Program-made: the position numbers and the translations under genes
Notes under the pieces: generated by a model
What the model was told of the DNA's origin: nothing
Database searches by the model: none
The model's input: only the letters and a program-made list of their open reading frames with translations
Part shown: positions 28,903-37,316 of the stretch, piece by piece
Layout: every line of letters begins with the position of its first letter
How positions within the stretch are numbered: position 1 is the stretch's first letter
Assembly (NCBI GenBank): GCA_003170825.1
Contig: PMYL01000019.1
Span: forward strand, 52,717 to 116,716
Length of the DNA stretch: 64,000 nucleotides
Source: Acidobacteriaceae bacterium
GTDB lineage: Bacteria; Acidobacteriota; Terriglobia; Terriglobales; Acidobacteriaceae
Direction: 5' to 3'

Positions 28903-30936
28903 TTACGCCAAGTGCACGGCTACCAGAAACAGGTCGATGGCCTTGATGCCGATGAACGGAATGATGATGCCGCCCACGCCGTAGACCAGCAGGTTGTTGC
29001 GGAGCAGGATATCGGCGGCCTTGGGCTCGTACTTGACGCCTTTGAGGGCTAGCGGGATGAGGGCCACGATGATCAGCGCGTTGAAGATGACGGCGGAGAG
29101 AATGGCCGACTGGGGCGAGTGCAGGAACATGATGTTGAGCACGCCCAGCACCGGAAAGACGCCGGCAAACATGGCGGGGATGATGGCGAAGTACTTGGCC
29201 ACGTCGTTGGCGATGGAGAAGGTGGTGAGCGCGCCTCGGGTCATGAGGAGCTGCTTGCCGATCTCGACGATCTCGATGAGCTTGGTAGGATTGGAGTCGA
29301 GGTCGACCATGTTGCCGGCTTCTTTCGCGGCCTGGGTGCCGGAGTTCATGGCCACGCCGACGTCGGCCTGGGCCAGGGCTGGGGCGTCGTTGGTGCCGTC
29401 GCCGGTCATGGCCACCAGCTTGCCCTTGGCCTGTTCGCGCTTGATCAGGTCCATCTTGTCTTTGGGCTTGGCCTCGGCGAGGAAGTCGTCGACGCCGGCT
29501 TCGCGGGCGATGACGGCGGCGGTCAGGGGGTTGTCGCCGGTGATCATGATGGTGCGGATGCCCATGGCGCGGAGGCGGGCCAGGCGCTCCTTGAGGCCTC
29601 CCTTGACGATGTCCTTGAGATAGATGACGCCCAGGGCAGCGGCGTTTTCCGCCACCACCAGCGGAGTACCGCCGGCGCGGGCGATCTCTTCGACATAGTC
29701 GCGGACCTTCTGGGGCAAAGACGAGCCTTGCTCCTCGAGGAAGCGGGCGATGGCGTCGACGGAGCCTTTGCGGATGCGGGTACCGGGCAGGTTGACTCCG
29801 CTCATGCGGGTCTGGGCGGAGAAGGGCACGAACTCGGCGTGAAGGCCGCTGAGGTCGCGGCCGCGGAGGTTGTACTTCTCCTTGGCCAGCACGACGATGG
29901 AGCGGCCCTCGGGGGTTTCGTCGGAGAGCGAGGCGAGTTGCGCGGCGTTGGCCATGCGCTCCTCGCTGACGTCGGGGGCGGGGCGGAACTCGGTGGCCTG
30001 GCGGTTGCCCAGGGTGATGGTGCCGGTCTTATCAAGGAGCAGGGTGTTGACGTCGCCGGCGGCCTCGACGGCGCGCCCGCTCATGGCCAGCACGTTGTAC
30101 TGGACGAGGCGGTCCATGCCGGCGATGCCAATGGCCGAGAGCAGCCCGCCGATGGTGGTGGGAATGAGGCAGACCAGGAGCGAGACGAGCACGAAGATGG
30201 TCTGCGGGGCCTTGGAGTACATGGCAAAGGGTTGCAGCGTGACCACGGCGAGCAGAAAGACGATGGTGAGGCCGGAGAGCAGGATGCTGAGCGCGATCTC
30301 GTTGGGAGTCCTCTGGCGCTTGGCGCCCTCGACCAGGGCGATCATGCGGTCGAGGAAGGTTTCGCCGGGGTTGGAGGTGATGCGGACCTTGATCCAGTCG
30401 GAAAGAACTTTCGTCCCGCCGGTGACGGCTGAGCGGTCGCCGCCTGCTTCGCGGATGACGGGGGCCGACTCGCCGGTGATTGCCGACTCGTCCACCGAAG
30501 CGACGCCTTCGATGACTTCGCCATCGCCGGCGATGTAGCTGCCGGCCTCGACGTAGATCACGTCGCCCAGGCGGAGCAGGCCGCTGGTCACCTCTTCAAA
30601 GCCGCCGCCGGCGGTGTAGCGTTTCGCAATTGTCTCGCCCTTGGCCTTGCGCAGAGTGTCGGCCTGAGCCTTGCCGCGGCCCTCGGCCATGGCCTCGGCA
30701 AAGTTGGCGAAGAGCACCGTGAACCACAGCCAGAGGGTGATCTGGAGGTTGAAGCCGAAGCCGGCGCGGTGGTTGACGATGTTGTCAATGAGCAGCGCCG
30801 TGGTGAGCACGCAGCCGACCTCGACCACAAACATCACGGGGTTCTTGACCATCCAGCGGGGATCGAGCTTGCGCACCGAATCGAGCAGCGCTTGGGCCAT
30901 GATTTTCGTGTTCCAAAGACTCTTTTTTTCAAGCAT
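28903..30936 (-). CDS. kdpB: Potassium-transporting P-type ATPase subunit B
   Basis: 677 residues. P-type ATPase with the actuator motif TGES (154-157), phosphorylation site Asp302 in [26 protein letters not shown] membrane segment, [10 protein letters not shown] nucleotide-domain motif and the hinge [15 protein letters not shown] hydrolysis here drives K+ entry through KdpA. A second possible start (Met13, 30900) would remove 12 residues. Third in the order kdpF-kdpA-kdpB-kdpC. Confidence 0.97.
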   Translation of the reverse strand: MLEKKSLWNTKIMAQALLDSVRKLDPRWMVKNPVMFVVEVGCVLTTALLIDNIVNHRAGFGFNLQITLWLWFTVLFANFAEAMAEGRGKAQADTLRKAKGETIAKRYTAGGGFEEVTSGLLRLGDVIYVEAGSYIAGDGEVIEGVASVDESAITGESAPVIREAGGDRSAVTGGTKVLSDWIKVRITSNPGETFLDRMIALVEGAKRQRTPNEIALSILLSGLTIVFLLAVVTLQPFAMYSKAPQTIFVLVSLLVCLIPTTIGGLLSAIGIAGMDRLVQYNVLAMSGRAVEAAGDVNTLLLDKTGTITLGNRQATEFRPAPDVSEERMANAAQLASLSDETPEGRSIVVLAKEKYNLRGRDLSGLHAEFVPFSAQTRMSGVNLPGTRIRKGSVDAIARFLEEQGSSLPQKVRDYVEEIARAGGTPLVVAENAAALGVIYLKDIVKGGLKERLARLRAMGIRTIMITGDNPLTAAVIAREAGVDDFLAEAKPKDKMDLIKREQAKGKLVAMTGDGTNDAPALAQADVGVAMNSGTQAAKEAGNMVDLDSNPTKLIEIVEIGKQLLMTRGALTTFSIANDVAKYFAIIPAMFAGVFPVLGVLNIMFLHSPQSAILSAVIFNALIIVALIPLALKGVKYEPKAADILLRNNLLVYGVGGIIIPFIGIKAIDLFLVAVHLA

Positions 30937-30972
30937 GACAGTTCGTTTCGCCTCGTCCTGATGCGGTGTCGG

Positions 30973-32697
30973 TTAGAAAAGCTGTCCTGCCTTGAGCAGC
31001 AGGTGTTCCAATATCGGTCCCAGGCTCAGCGCCGGGAAGAAGGTGAGCGCGCTCAGAATGAGGATCACGCTGATCAGCAGCGCGGTGAACAGCGCGGTAT
31101 TGACCGGGAAGGTACCGGGCGAGGGAGGCACGCTCTTCTTCTGGGCCAGGTTGCCGGCCAGGGCCAGCACCGGGATGAGCATGAGGAAGCGTCCGGCCAG
31201 CATAGTCCAGCCCAGCATCACGTTGTACCACCAGGTGTTGGCGTTCAGGCCGGCAAAGGCCGAGCCGTTGTTGGCCGCCGCCGAGGTGAAGGCGTAAAGA
31301 ATCTCGGTGAAGCCGTGCGGCCCCTGGTTGGCCAGACTGCTGAGGCCGATGGTGGGCGAGAGCACGAAGATGGCTGTGAAGGTGAGGATGATGAGCGGGA
31401 AGATGAGCACGTAGAGCATGGTCATCTTCACGTCGTAGGACTCGATCTTCTTGCCCAGGTATTCGGGGGTTCGGCCCACCATGAGGCCGGCGACGAAGAC
31501 CGAGAGCACCACCATGATGATCATGCCGTACAAGCCCGAGCCCACGCCGCCAAAGACCACTTCGCCGAACATGAGGTTGATGAGCACCATCATGCCGCCC
31601 AGTGGAGTAAGCGAGTCGTGCATGGTGTTGACCGCGCCGCAACTGGCGTCGGTGGTGACGGTGGAGAAGAGCGAGGATTGGCTGACGCCGAAGCGAACCT
31701 CCTTGCCTTCCATGTTGCCGGCGGGCGCAGTGAGGGTTCCGGTCTGCGCTGCACCATGGATGAGCAGATGCGGATGCGACTCAGCCCAGTAGACGGTGGT
31801 GAATCCGGCCGAGAACAGTATGAACATTGCGGCCAGCACCGCCCAGCCGTGGCCCGGCGAGCCGGTCATGCGGCCCAGTGTATACGTGAGTCCTGCGCCA
31901 ATCGAGAAGATCAAGAACATTTCGTAGAGGTTCGAGAGCGGCGTGGGGTTCTCGAAGGGATGGGCGCTGTTGGCGTTGAAGAATCCGCCGCCGTTGGTGC
32001 CCATTTCCTTGATGACTTCCTGCGAGGCCACGGGGCCCTGCGCGATCGTCTGCGTTTGGCCTTCCAGCGTATGCGCCGAGGTGTATGCGTGGAGGTTCTG
32101 CGGTACGCCCTGCGCGACCAGCAGCAGTGCGCCGATGATGGAGGCCGGCAGCAGCACATAGAGCAGGGTGCGCGTCGTGTCCACCCAAAAGTTGCCGATG
32201 GTGCCCGAACTGGTCCGCTTGATGGCGCGGATGAGGGCCACAGCCACCGCGATGCCCATCGCCGCCGAGAGGAAGTTGTGATACGCAAGGCCAGCCATCT
32301 GGGTGAGATAGCTCATCGTGGTCTCGGGCACGTACGACTGCCAGTTGGTGTTGGTGGTAAAGCTGGCGGCCGTGTTCCAGGCGAGATCTGGCCCCACTGC
32401 GGCGAGTCCCTGCGGGTTGAAGGGCAGCAGGGCTTGTAGCCGCTCAATGCCGTAGGTGACCAGCAGGCTTACGGCGGAGACGCCCAGCACCGCATAGGCA
32501 TACTCGCGCCAGTTCATCTCCTTGCCGGCGTTGACGCCGCACAGCCTGTAGATGAGCCGTTCTATGGGGCGGAGGACCGGGTCCAGCCAGGTGCGTTCTC
32601 CTTCGAGCACGCGGGCCAGATAGATGCCCACCGGACGAACGCTTGCAAGCAGAATCACGGAGAAGATGGCAAACTGCAACCAGCCGTTGGCGGACAT
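30973..32697 (-). CDS. kdpA: Potassium-transporting ATPase subunit A
   Basis: 574 residues from the ATG at 32697 (GGAG upstream; an earlier in-frame ATG at 32742 lies within kdpF and would add a non-membrane leader). About ten membrane spans in four repeats of the K+-channel-like superfamily: TNTNWQSYVPE, GTNGGGFFNANSAHPFENP, GSGLYGMI and NNGSAFAGLN hold the selectivity-loop glycines. KdpA is the K+-binding and conducting subunit. Starts 1 nt after the kdpF stop codon. Confidence 0.97.
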   Translation of the reverse strand: MSANGWLQFAIFSVILLASVRPVGIYLARVLEGERTWLDPVLRPIERLIYRLCGVNAGKEMNWREYAYAVLGVSAVSLLVTYGIERLQALLPFNPQGLAAVGPDLAWNTAASFTTNTNWQSYVPETTMSYLTQMAGLAYHNFLSAAMGIAVAVALIRAIKRTSSGTIGNFWVDTTRTLLYVLLPASIIGALLLVAQGVPQNLHAYTSAHTLEGQTQTIAQGPVASQEVIKEMGTNGGGFFNANSAHPFENPTPLSNLYEMFLIFSIGAGLTYTLGRMTGSPGHGWAVLAAMFILFSAGFTTVYWAESHPHLLIHGAAQTGTLTAPAGNMEGKEVRFGVSQSSLFSTVTTDASCGAVNTMHDSLTPLGGMMVLINLMFGEVVFGGVGSGLYGMIIMVVLSVFVAGLMVGRTPEYLGKKIESYDVKMTMLYVLIFPLIILTFTAIFVLSPTIGLSSLANQGPHGFTEILYAFTSAAANNGSAFAGLNANTWWYNVMLGWTMLAGRFLMLIPVLALAGNLAQKKSVPPSPGTFPVNTALFTALLISVILILSALTFFPALSLGPILEHLLLKAGQLF

Positions 32698-32698
32698 G

Positions 32699-32788
32699 TC
32701 AGAATTTCTCCGGGAAAAGCAGGGTGAGGGTAAGGTAGCCAAGCAGAAGGACGGACAGAATCAACGCAACGACGGTGATGATATCCAT
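32699..32788 (-). CDS. kdpF: Potassium-transporting ATPase subunit F
   Basis: 29 residues: MDIITVVALILSVLLLGYLT then LTLLFPEKF. One membrane helix with the closing L-x-LLxPExF typical of KdpF, the lipid-like stabiliser of the Kdp complex. Ends 1 nt before kdpA and begins 3 nt after the 28-codon frame at 32792-32878. Confidence 0.9.
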   Translation of the reverse strand: MDIITVVALILSVLLLGYLTLTLLFPEKF

Positions 32789-32791
32789 GCG

Positions 32792-32878
32792 TTACCTCAA
32801 CTTCTGGCATGCCTTGACGTAGAGAAACGCCAGGGCGAAGAAAACTACCGTGAACAGCAACATCGTTACATCTTGCAT
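32792..32878 (-). CDS. 28-residue single-span protein heading the kdp operon
   Basis: Reads MQDVTMLLFTVVFFALAFLY then VKACQKLR: one hydrophobic helix followed by a short basic cytoplasmic tail with Cys. It is tightly packed before kdpF (3-nt gap) in the same orientation. Similar tiny frames precede kdpF in other bacteria as far as I recall, usually unannotated. Likely a small Kdp-associated membrane protein; function unknown. Confidence 0.65.
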   Translation of the reverse strand: MQDVTMLLFTVVFFALAFLYVKACQKLR

Positions 32879-32944
32879 CGCAGGTCTCGCAGTTCCAGCC
32901 GGCATCCTGCCGGTGAGGCTTTGTTGGGTGGCGCCGAGCGGATA

Positions 32945-32982
32945 ACCACCCCACGGACGAAAACCTGTCTGTGGGGGCCCCG
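32945..32982. repeat. Hairpin repeat, third copy, upstream of kdp
   Basis: CCCCACGGAC (32948-32957), loop GAAAACCT, GTCTGTGGGG (32966-32975). Same plan as the copies at 23214-23304, with paired stem changes and a conserved loop. It lies in the 268-bp leader of the kdp operon. Confidence 0.7.
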
Positions 32983-33146
32983 GATTACCACTCCTGAGCG
33001 TCGTTTTCAGGGTAAACCAAACTCCCTACCCAAGAATCATTCTGGCTCACGCCAGGTTTGAGTATCGAAAAGATTTCCTAAATAAAGCGTAAGGATAGGA
33101 GAGCTGCCGGGAATACTCTGAAATCCTTCGATTGCGGCCCGCGATC

Positions 33147-33392
33147 CTATAGCCATTTTCGAAGGGAATGAAACACGGCATGTCCAATCATCGCGGAAAT
33201 CATGGCGATGGAGAAATTCGTGACCGTAAAAATATCGATGAGGGCGAAGGCCAGAGTTTTCCCGTGTCCATTGGCCGCGGTGAATTCTCCCATCAAAAGA
33301 TTTGAATAATAGAGAAAGACGATGAACGCGACCTCAATCAGGGCGCGCCTGACCCGTGCGATCGGCCGGCGATCTTTTTGGTCCTGGAGCAT
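33147..33392 (-). CDS. Small two-span membrane protein
   Basis: 81 residues from the ATG at 33392. A basic start (QDQKDRRPIARVRRALIEV) is followed by two hydrophobic stretches (VAFIVFLYYSNLLMGEF; LIDIFTVTNFSIAMISAMIGHAVF) and a basic end. No family recognised. Located 52 nt after kdpE on the same strand and just upstream of the kdp operon, so it is probably co-transcribed with kdpE. No strong ribosome site seen. Confidence 0.55.
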   Translation of the reverse strand: MLQDQKDRRPIARVRRALIEVAFIVFLYYSNLLMGEFTAANGHGKTLAFALIDIFTVTNFSIAMISAMIGHAVFHSLRKWL

Positions 33393-33444
33393 GGATGGAT
33401 GATACCAACAGCCGCACCATGGGTTTCCGGGCCGGGCGGAGAGT

Positions 33445-34140
33445 TCATTCCTCGTTTCCGCTCCATCCCTCGGGGACAAAGCGGTAGCCCACCCAGGGTT
33501 CGGTCTGGATGTACTGCTTGCCGGTCTGGGCTTCGAGCTTCTTGCGCAACTGGCCAATGAAGACGCGCAGATACTCCGGCTGGTGGGCCGACTGCGCTCC
33601 CCAGACGGTGGTCAGCAGGGCGCGATGGGTCATCACCTTTCCGGCGTGGCGGGCCAGGTGGAGGAGCAGGTCGAACTCCTTGGGGGTGAGATGGATGGGC
33701 TGGCCGAGAACGGTAATGCTATGGGCGGTCGCGTCCACCACAAAATCTCCGGCCTCGATGGCGGCGGTGGTGCGCTCCGGGGCTCGGCGCAGATGGGCGC
33801 GCACGCGGGCCAGCAACTCCTGAATGCCGAAGGGTTTGGTGACGTAATCGTCCGCGCCGGCGTCGAAGGCCTCCACTTTGGACCGCTCATGATCGCGGAC
33901 GGAGAGAACCAGCACCGGCGTGGCAGAGCGGGCGCGGATGGCGCGGGTGACCTCGACGCCGGAGATGCCGGGCATCATGAGGTCAGTCACCACCAGGTCG
34001 GGCGACCAATCGCGGAAGAGCTGCAAGGCCTCTTCGGGATCGTTGGCGGTGCGCACGTCGTAGCCCTGCGCGGAGAGCGCGGCGCGCAGCACGCGGGTGA
34101 TCTGCGGCTCGTCGTCGATAACCAGAATTCTGCCCGGCAT
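33445..34140 (-). CDS. kdpE: Response regulator KdpE
   Basis: 231 residues. Receiver domain with acidic pair DDE, phospho-acceptor Asp in LVVTDLMMPG, conserved Thr/Ser (VLVLSVRD) and Lys (YVTKPFG). C-terminal OmpR-type winged helix (HLTPKEFDLLLHLARHAGKV, EYLRVFIGQLRKKLE, EPWVGYRF), the KdpE signature. ATG at 34140 is chosen over an upstream in-frame codon because of the GAAAGAAG upstream. It would activate kdp under K+ limitation. Divergent from its kinase, whereas kdpD and kdpE usually share a strand. Confidence 0.93.
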   Translation of the reverse strand: MPGRILVIDDEPQITRVLRAALSAQGYDVRTANDPEEALQLFRDWSPDLVVTDLMMPGISGVEVTRAIRARSATPVLVLSVRDHERSKVEAFDAGADDYVTKPFGIQELLARVRAHLRRAPERTTAAIEAGDFVVDATAHSITVLGQPIHLTPKEFDLLLHLARHAGKVMTHRALLTTVWGAQSAHQPEYLRVFIGQLRKKLEAQTGKQYIQTEPWVGYRFVPEGWSGNEE

Positions 34141-34186
34141 CACGTTCTTCTTTCCATAGAAGATTACATCATTCGCCCGGACGGGT

Positions 34187-35662
34187 ATGATTCCGGTGAG
34201 GAAGAAGATGGGATTGCTCACTTATGCGCGCGAGGCTCTTCGCTGGCTGGCGGCCACGCTGATGGCGGCGCTGGTCACGGCTCTGCTGGTGTGGCTGGGT
34301 GCCAACTCGACAGCGGCGGGGATGGTTTTTCTGGTACTGGTGGTGTTGTCGGCCACCCGGGCCGGCATATGGCTTTCTCTTTATATCGCGGTTCTTTGCG
34401 CTCTCTCATTCGATTATTTTTTTCTGCTTCCCTACCGCACGCTTCAGCTGGCCGGCGGGCAGGAGTGGGTGGCCATGTTTTCATTTGTGGCCTGTTGCCT
34501 GGTGGTGGGCCGGGTGGCGGAGCTAGGCCGCCGCCAGACGCGTCAGGCCGAGCAACGGCGGGAGGACGTGGAACGGCTCTACGAGCTGAGCCAGGAGATG
34601 ATGCTGCACGAGGACGCGGAAGGGCTGATCCGCGACCTGCCCCGGCTGATCGACCGCATCTTCGCGCTGAATGGCGTTGTGCTGTATGTTCGCGATCAGG
34701 ACCAGTTCTACGCCTCAACCGCCGAGGTGCCCGCGAGTATGCAGGCGAATCTGCGCGCCATGACCCAAGGCCTCCACCCCACGCTGGTCGGCCCGGGCGG
34801 CATTACGGCCATGGCGCTGACCTTGGGATTGCGCCCGGTGGGGGCTCTGGGCTGGCAGCCGGCGCGGCTTTCCCGCGAGGTGGCCACAGCCGTGAGCGCA
34901 CAGGTAGCCATTGCGCTGGCGCGGTCGATCACCATCGAGGCTACAGCGCGCATGGAGGCTGCGCGCGAGGGAGAACGGCTGCGCACGGCGCTGATCGACT
35001 CTCTGACGCACGAACTGCGTACCCCGCTGACCTCGATCCGCGCCGCGGCTACGACGCTGCTGGAGACCGAGGGGCTGGACGAGGCCGGGCGGCTGGACCT
35101 GGCGGCGATCGTCGCTGAGGAGGCCGCGCGGCTGGATTTGCTGATCGGCGAGGCTGTCGAAATGGCCGAGATCGACGCCAACGTGGTGCAGGTGCACTCC
35201 GTTCCGCAGCATCCCCGCGCGCTGCTGGAGCAGGCGGTGGAAGAATCGCGGGCGGCATTGGCCAGGCACCGGGTGACCATCGCCGTGGAGGAGCCGGATA
35301 TGCCGGCCTGGTTCGATCCGCACCTGCTGGGCCGGGTGTTGCGGCACCTCTTGGAGAACGCGGCCAGGCACACTCCGCCGGGCAGCCGCGTGGGCCTGAG
35401 CAGCCGCCGCGCCGGGGACCGCCTGGAGTTCTGCGTGGAGGACAACGGGCCGGGCATCGATGCGCTGGATTTGCCGCTGATCTTTGAGAAGTTTTACCGG
35501 GGCAAAAAGGGCGCCAGCGCCGGAAAAGGATCGGGGATGGGGCTGGCGATCAGCCGCGCCATTCTGGCAGCGCACGGAGGGGGAATCGAGGCCTCCAGCG
35601 TACCGGGGAAGGGAGCCAGCTTCCGGTTCTGGGTGCCGCTGGTGGAAAAGGAAGCGGGCTAG
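34187..35662 (+). CDS. kdpD: KdpD-type sensor histidine kinase lacking the N-terminal KdpD/Usp part
   Basis: 491 residues (a start at 34208 after GAGGAAG would give 484). It begins at the four-helix membrane domain (TLMAALVTALLVWLG, FLVLVVLSATRAGIWLSLYI, FDYFFLLPYRTL), then a GAF-like region, HisKA box with His in SLTHELRTPLTSIR, and HATPase motifs (LLENAARHTPPG, VEDNGPGID, GKGSGMGLAI). Full KdpD is near 900 residues with an N-terminal KdpD ATP-binding and Usp domain, absent here. It is 46 bp from the divergent kdpE. The sensing mode must differ or use another protein. Confidence 0.87.
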   Translation: MIPVRKKMGLLTYAREALRWLAATLMAALVTALLVWLGANSTAAGMVFLVLVVLSATRAGIWLSLYIAVLCALSFDYFFLLPYRTLQLAGGQEWVAMFSFVACCLVVGRVAELGRRQTRQAEQRREDVERLYELSQEMMLHEDAEGLIRDLPRLIDRIFALNGVVLYVRDQDQFYASTAEVPASMQANLRAMTQGLHPTLVGPGGITAMALTLGLRPVGALGWQPARLSREVATAVSAQVAIALARSITIEATARMEAAREGERLRTALIDSLTHELRTPLTSIRAAATTLLETEGLDEAGRLDLAAIVAEEAARLDLLIGEAVEMAEIDANVVQVHSVPQHPRALLEQAVEESRAALARHRVTIAVEEPDMPAWFDPHLLGRVLRHLLENAARHTPPGSRVGLSSRRAGDRLEFCVEDNGPGIDALDLPLIFEKFYRGKKGASAGKGSGMGLAISRAILAAHGGGIEASSVPGKGASFRFWVPLVEKEAG

Positions 35663-35689
35663 ACGAGTTTATCCACGTTGGGCAATGGA

Positions 35690-36130
35690 CTAATGCGGCT
35701 TGAACGTTTTCCCGGTCTCGATCAGCGTCTTCAGGCGCGAAAGAATGCGCGGCCATCCGTCGGAGCAGGCGGCGTAGGTGGTGTCGTCCTCAGCCCATTC
35801 GTCATGCATCACAGTCACTTTGGTGGCTTCGGACTCCGGCACCAACTCCAGGGTTACGCGTGACATTTTGTCATTCTGGCCCATTGCAAACGTGTATTGA
35901 AAGAGTTTGGGCGGCACAAACTGTAGAACCTTACCTTGAACATAGGCCATCGGTTTGCCATCGGGTCCCGGTCCGACCCACGCCAACGAGCCACGGGGCT
36001 TGAAATCCGCTTCAAACTCAGCGCCTGCGAAGATGATGCGGTTGGATTCCGGCGACACAAAGCCCTCCCACACTTTCTCTGGTGTGGCGGCGATGTAGAA
36101 GGTGTAGTTCAGCGGCGGTTGTTGGGCCAT
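35690..36130 (-). CDS. SRPBCC / AHSA1-like protein
   Basis: 146 residues. NYTFYIAATPEKVWEGFVSP at the start, followed by GPGPDGKPMAYVQGKVLQFVPPKLFQYTF and VTVMHDEWAE, matches the START-like SRPBCC fold of the AHSA1 group. These bind hydrophobic ligands, mostly of unknown identity. The ATG at 36130 follows AGGAGC. Ends just 27 bp from the oppositely oriented kinase. No metabolic partner is evident. Confidence 0.8.
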   Translation of the reverse strand: MAQQPPLNYTFYIAATPEKVWEGFVSPESNRIIFAGAEFEADFKPRGSLAWVGPGPDGKPMAYVQGKVLQFVPPKLFQYTFAMGQNDKMSRVTLELVPESEATKVTVMHDEWAEDDTTYAACSDGWPRILSRLKTLIETGKTFKPH

Positions 36131-36211
36131 GGTTGCTCCTGAAAACCATTCGCAGGCAATTGGCCTGCGATAGCCGATTTTCTCGCGGGCTGCTTCTTGG
36201 GTCAAGCAAAA

Positions 36212-37282
36212 TCAGCGATTCGCCGCCTTCGGTTCTTCGGTCCAGTCGCAGGGGATTTCGCGGCGTCTTTCGGAACTCTCTGTTGCCCATTCAAGCAGGC
36301 GGGCGACGCGCCATGCGGATAGCGCAGTGACCGGAGCGGGGGCTTTGCCGAGGAGCGCGTCGCGGACTGCGGCGTAGAAGAGACGGTAGTCGCCGGGGAT
36401 GGGCGCGACGGGGCGGGTGACCGTGCCGCCGTCTACGTCTACGCTCAGGGCGCCCCAGTTGGCGGGGGGCTCTTCGCCCCAGCGCGCATCGCAGATGCGG
36501 GGGACCTGGTTGAGGGCGGCCTCCTGCGGGTCCAGACCCCACTTCCAGTAGTTTCCCTTTGTGCCGCGCAGGTGGAAGCGAGGCCGCGCCAGGGCGGAGA
36601 GACAGTTGGCGCCCAGGGTGACCGAAAGACCGGGATAGCGCAGCCGCAGCGTGAAGGAATCGTTGGCGCCTTCGCCGTCGCGCTCGCGGAGGACCTCGGC
36701 GCCCACCGATTCGGGCTTGCCGAAGAGCGCGAGGGCCTGGTCGGCGAGATGGGTTCCGAGGTCGAGAAGAATGCCGCCCCCCTGAGCCGGGTCGTCCTTC
36801 CATGCGCGTCGAGCCGATCCGGGACTCCATCGGTCGAAGTTGGATTCCAGATGGACAAGACGGCCCAAAGAGCCTTCACGCAGCAGCTTCTGAATGGTCT
36901 GGAAATCGCTATCCCAGCGGCGGTTATGGAATGGGACAAGGAGAGCGTTTCGGGCCGCGGCCAACTCCATCAATTCGGCTATCTCGGCTGAGGTTACGGA
37001 CATTGGCTTGTCCACAACCACGTTCTTGCCGGCTGCGAGAATCTGCCGGGCAACCTGGAAGTGGGTTCCGCTGGGGGTGGTGACGACGAACAGGCCGAGA
37101 GACGAGTCTGCCAGCAGGTCGTCGAGGGAGCGGCAGGTGGCGATGCCGGGATAGCGCTGGGCGGCCAAGTCTGTGTGACGCTCGACGACCGCGGCCAGTT
37201 CCAGCCCTTCGACGGAGGAGAGCAGCGGACCGTGAAAGACGCGCCCGCCCATGCCGAAGCCTACCAAGCCTACTCGAATCAT
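36212..37282 (-). CDS. Gfo/Idh/MocA-family oxidoreductase
   Basis: 356 residues. N-terminal Rossmann fold with VGLVGFGMGGRVFHGPLL, VVTTPSGTHFQVARQILAAGKNVVVDKPM (the usual EKP appears as DKP), HNRRWDSDF and GGGILLDLGTHLADQALALFG. This is the YdgJ-like branch of NAD(P)-dependent sugar or inositol dehydrogenases. Substrate cannot be read from sequence. Single gene between the SRPBCC and ABC permease genes, all on the minus strand. Confidence 0.9.
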   Translation of the reverse strand: MIRVGLVGFGMGGRVFHGPLLSSVEGLELAAVVERHTDLAAQRYPGIATCRSLDDLLADSSLGLFVVTTPSGTHFQVARQILAAGKNVVVDKPMSVTSAEIAELMELAAARNALLVPFHNRRWDSDFQTIQKLLREGSLGRLVHLESNFDRWSPGSARRAWKDDPAQGGGILLDLGTHLADQALALFGKPESVGAEVLRERDGEGANDSFTLRLRYPGLSVTLGANCLSALARPRFHLRGTKGNYWKWGLDPQEAALNQVPRICDARWGEEPPANWGALSVDVDGGTVTRPVAPIPGDYRLFYAAVRDALLGKAPAPVTALSAWRVARLLEWATESSERRREIPCDWTEEPKAANR

Positions 37283-37316
37283 GTGGTACCCCCGAAATCC
37301 CGCTCTTTGGCCGTAG

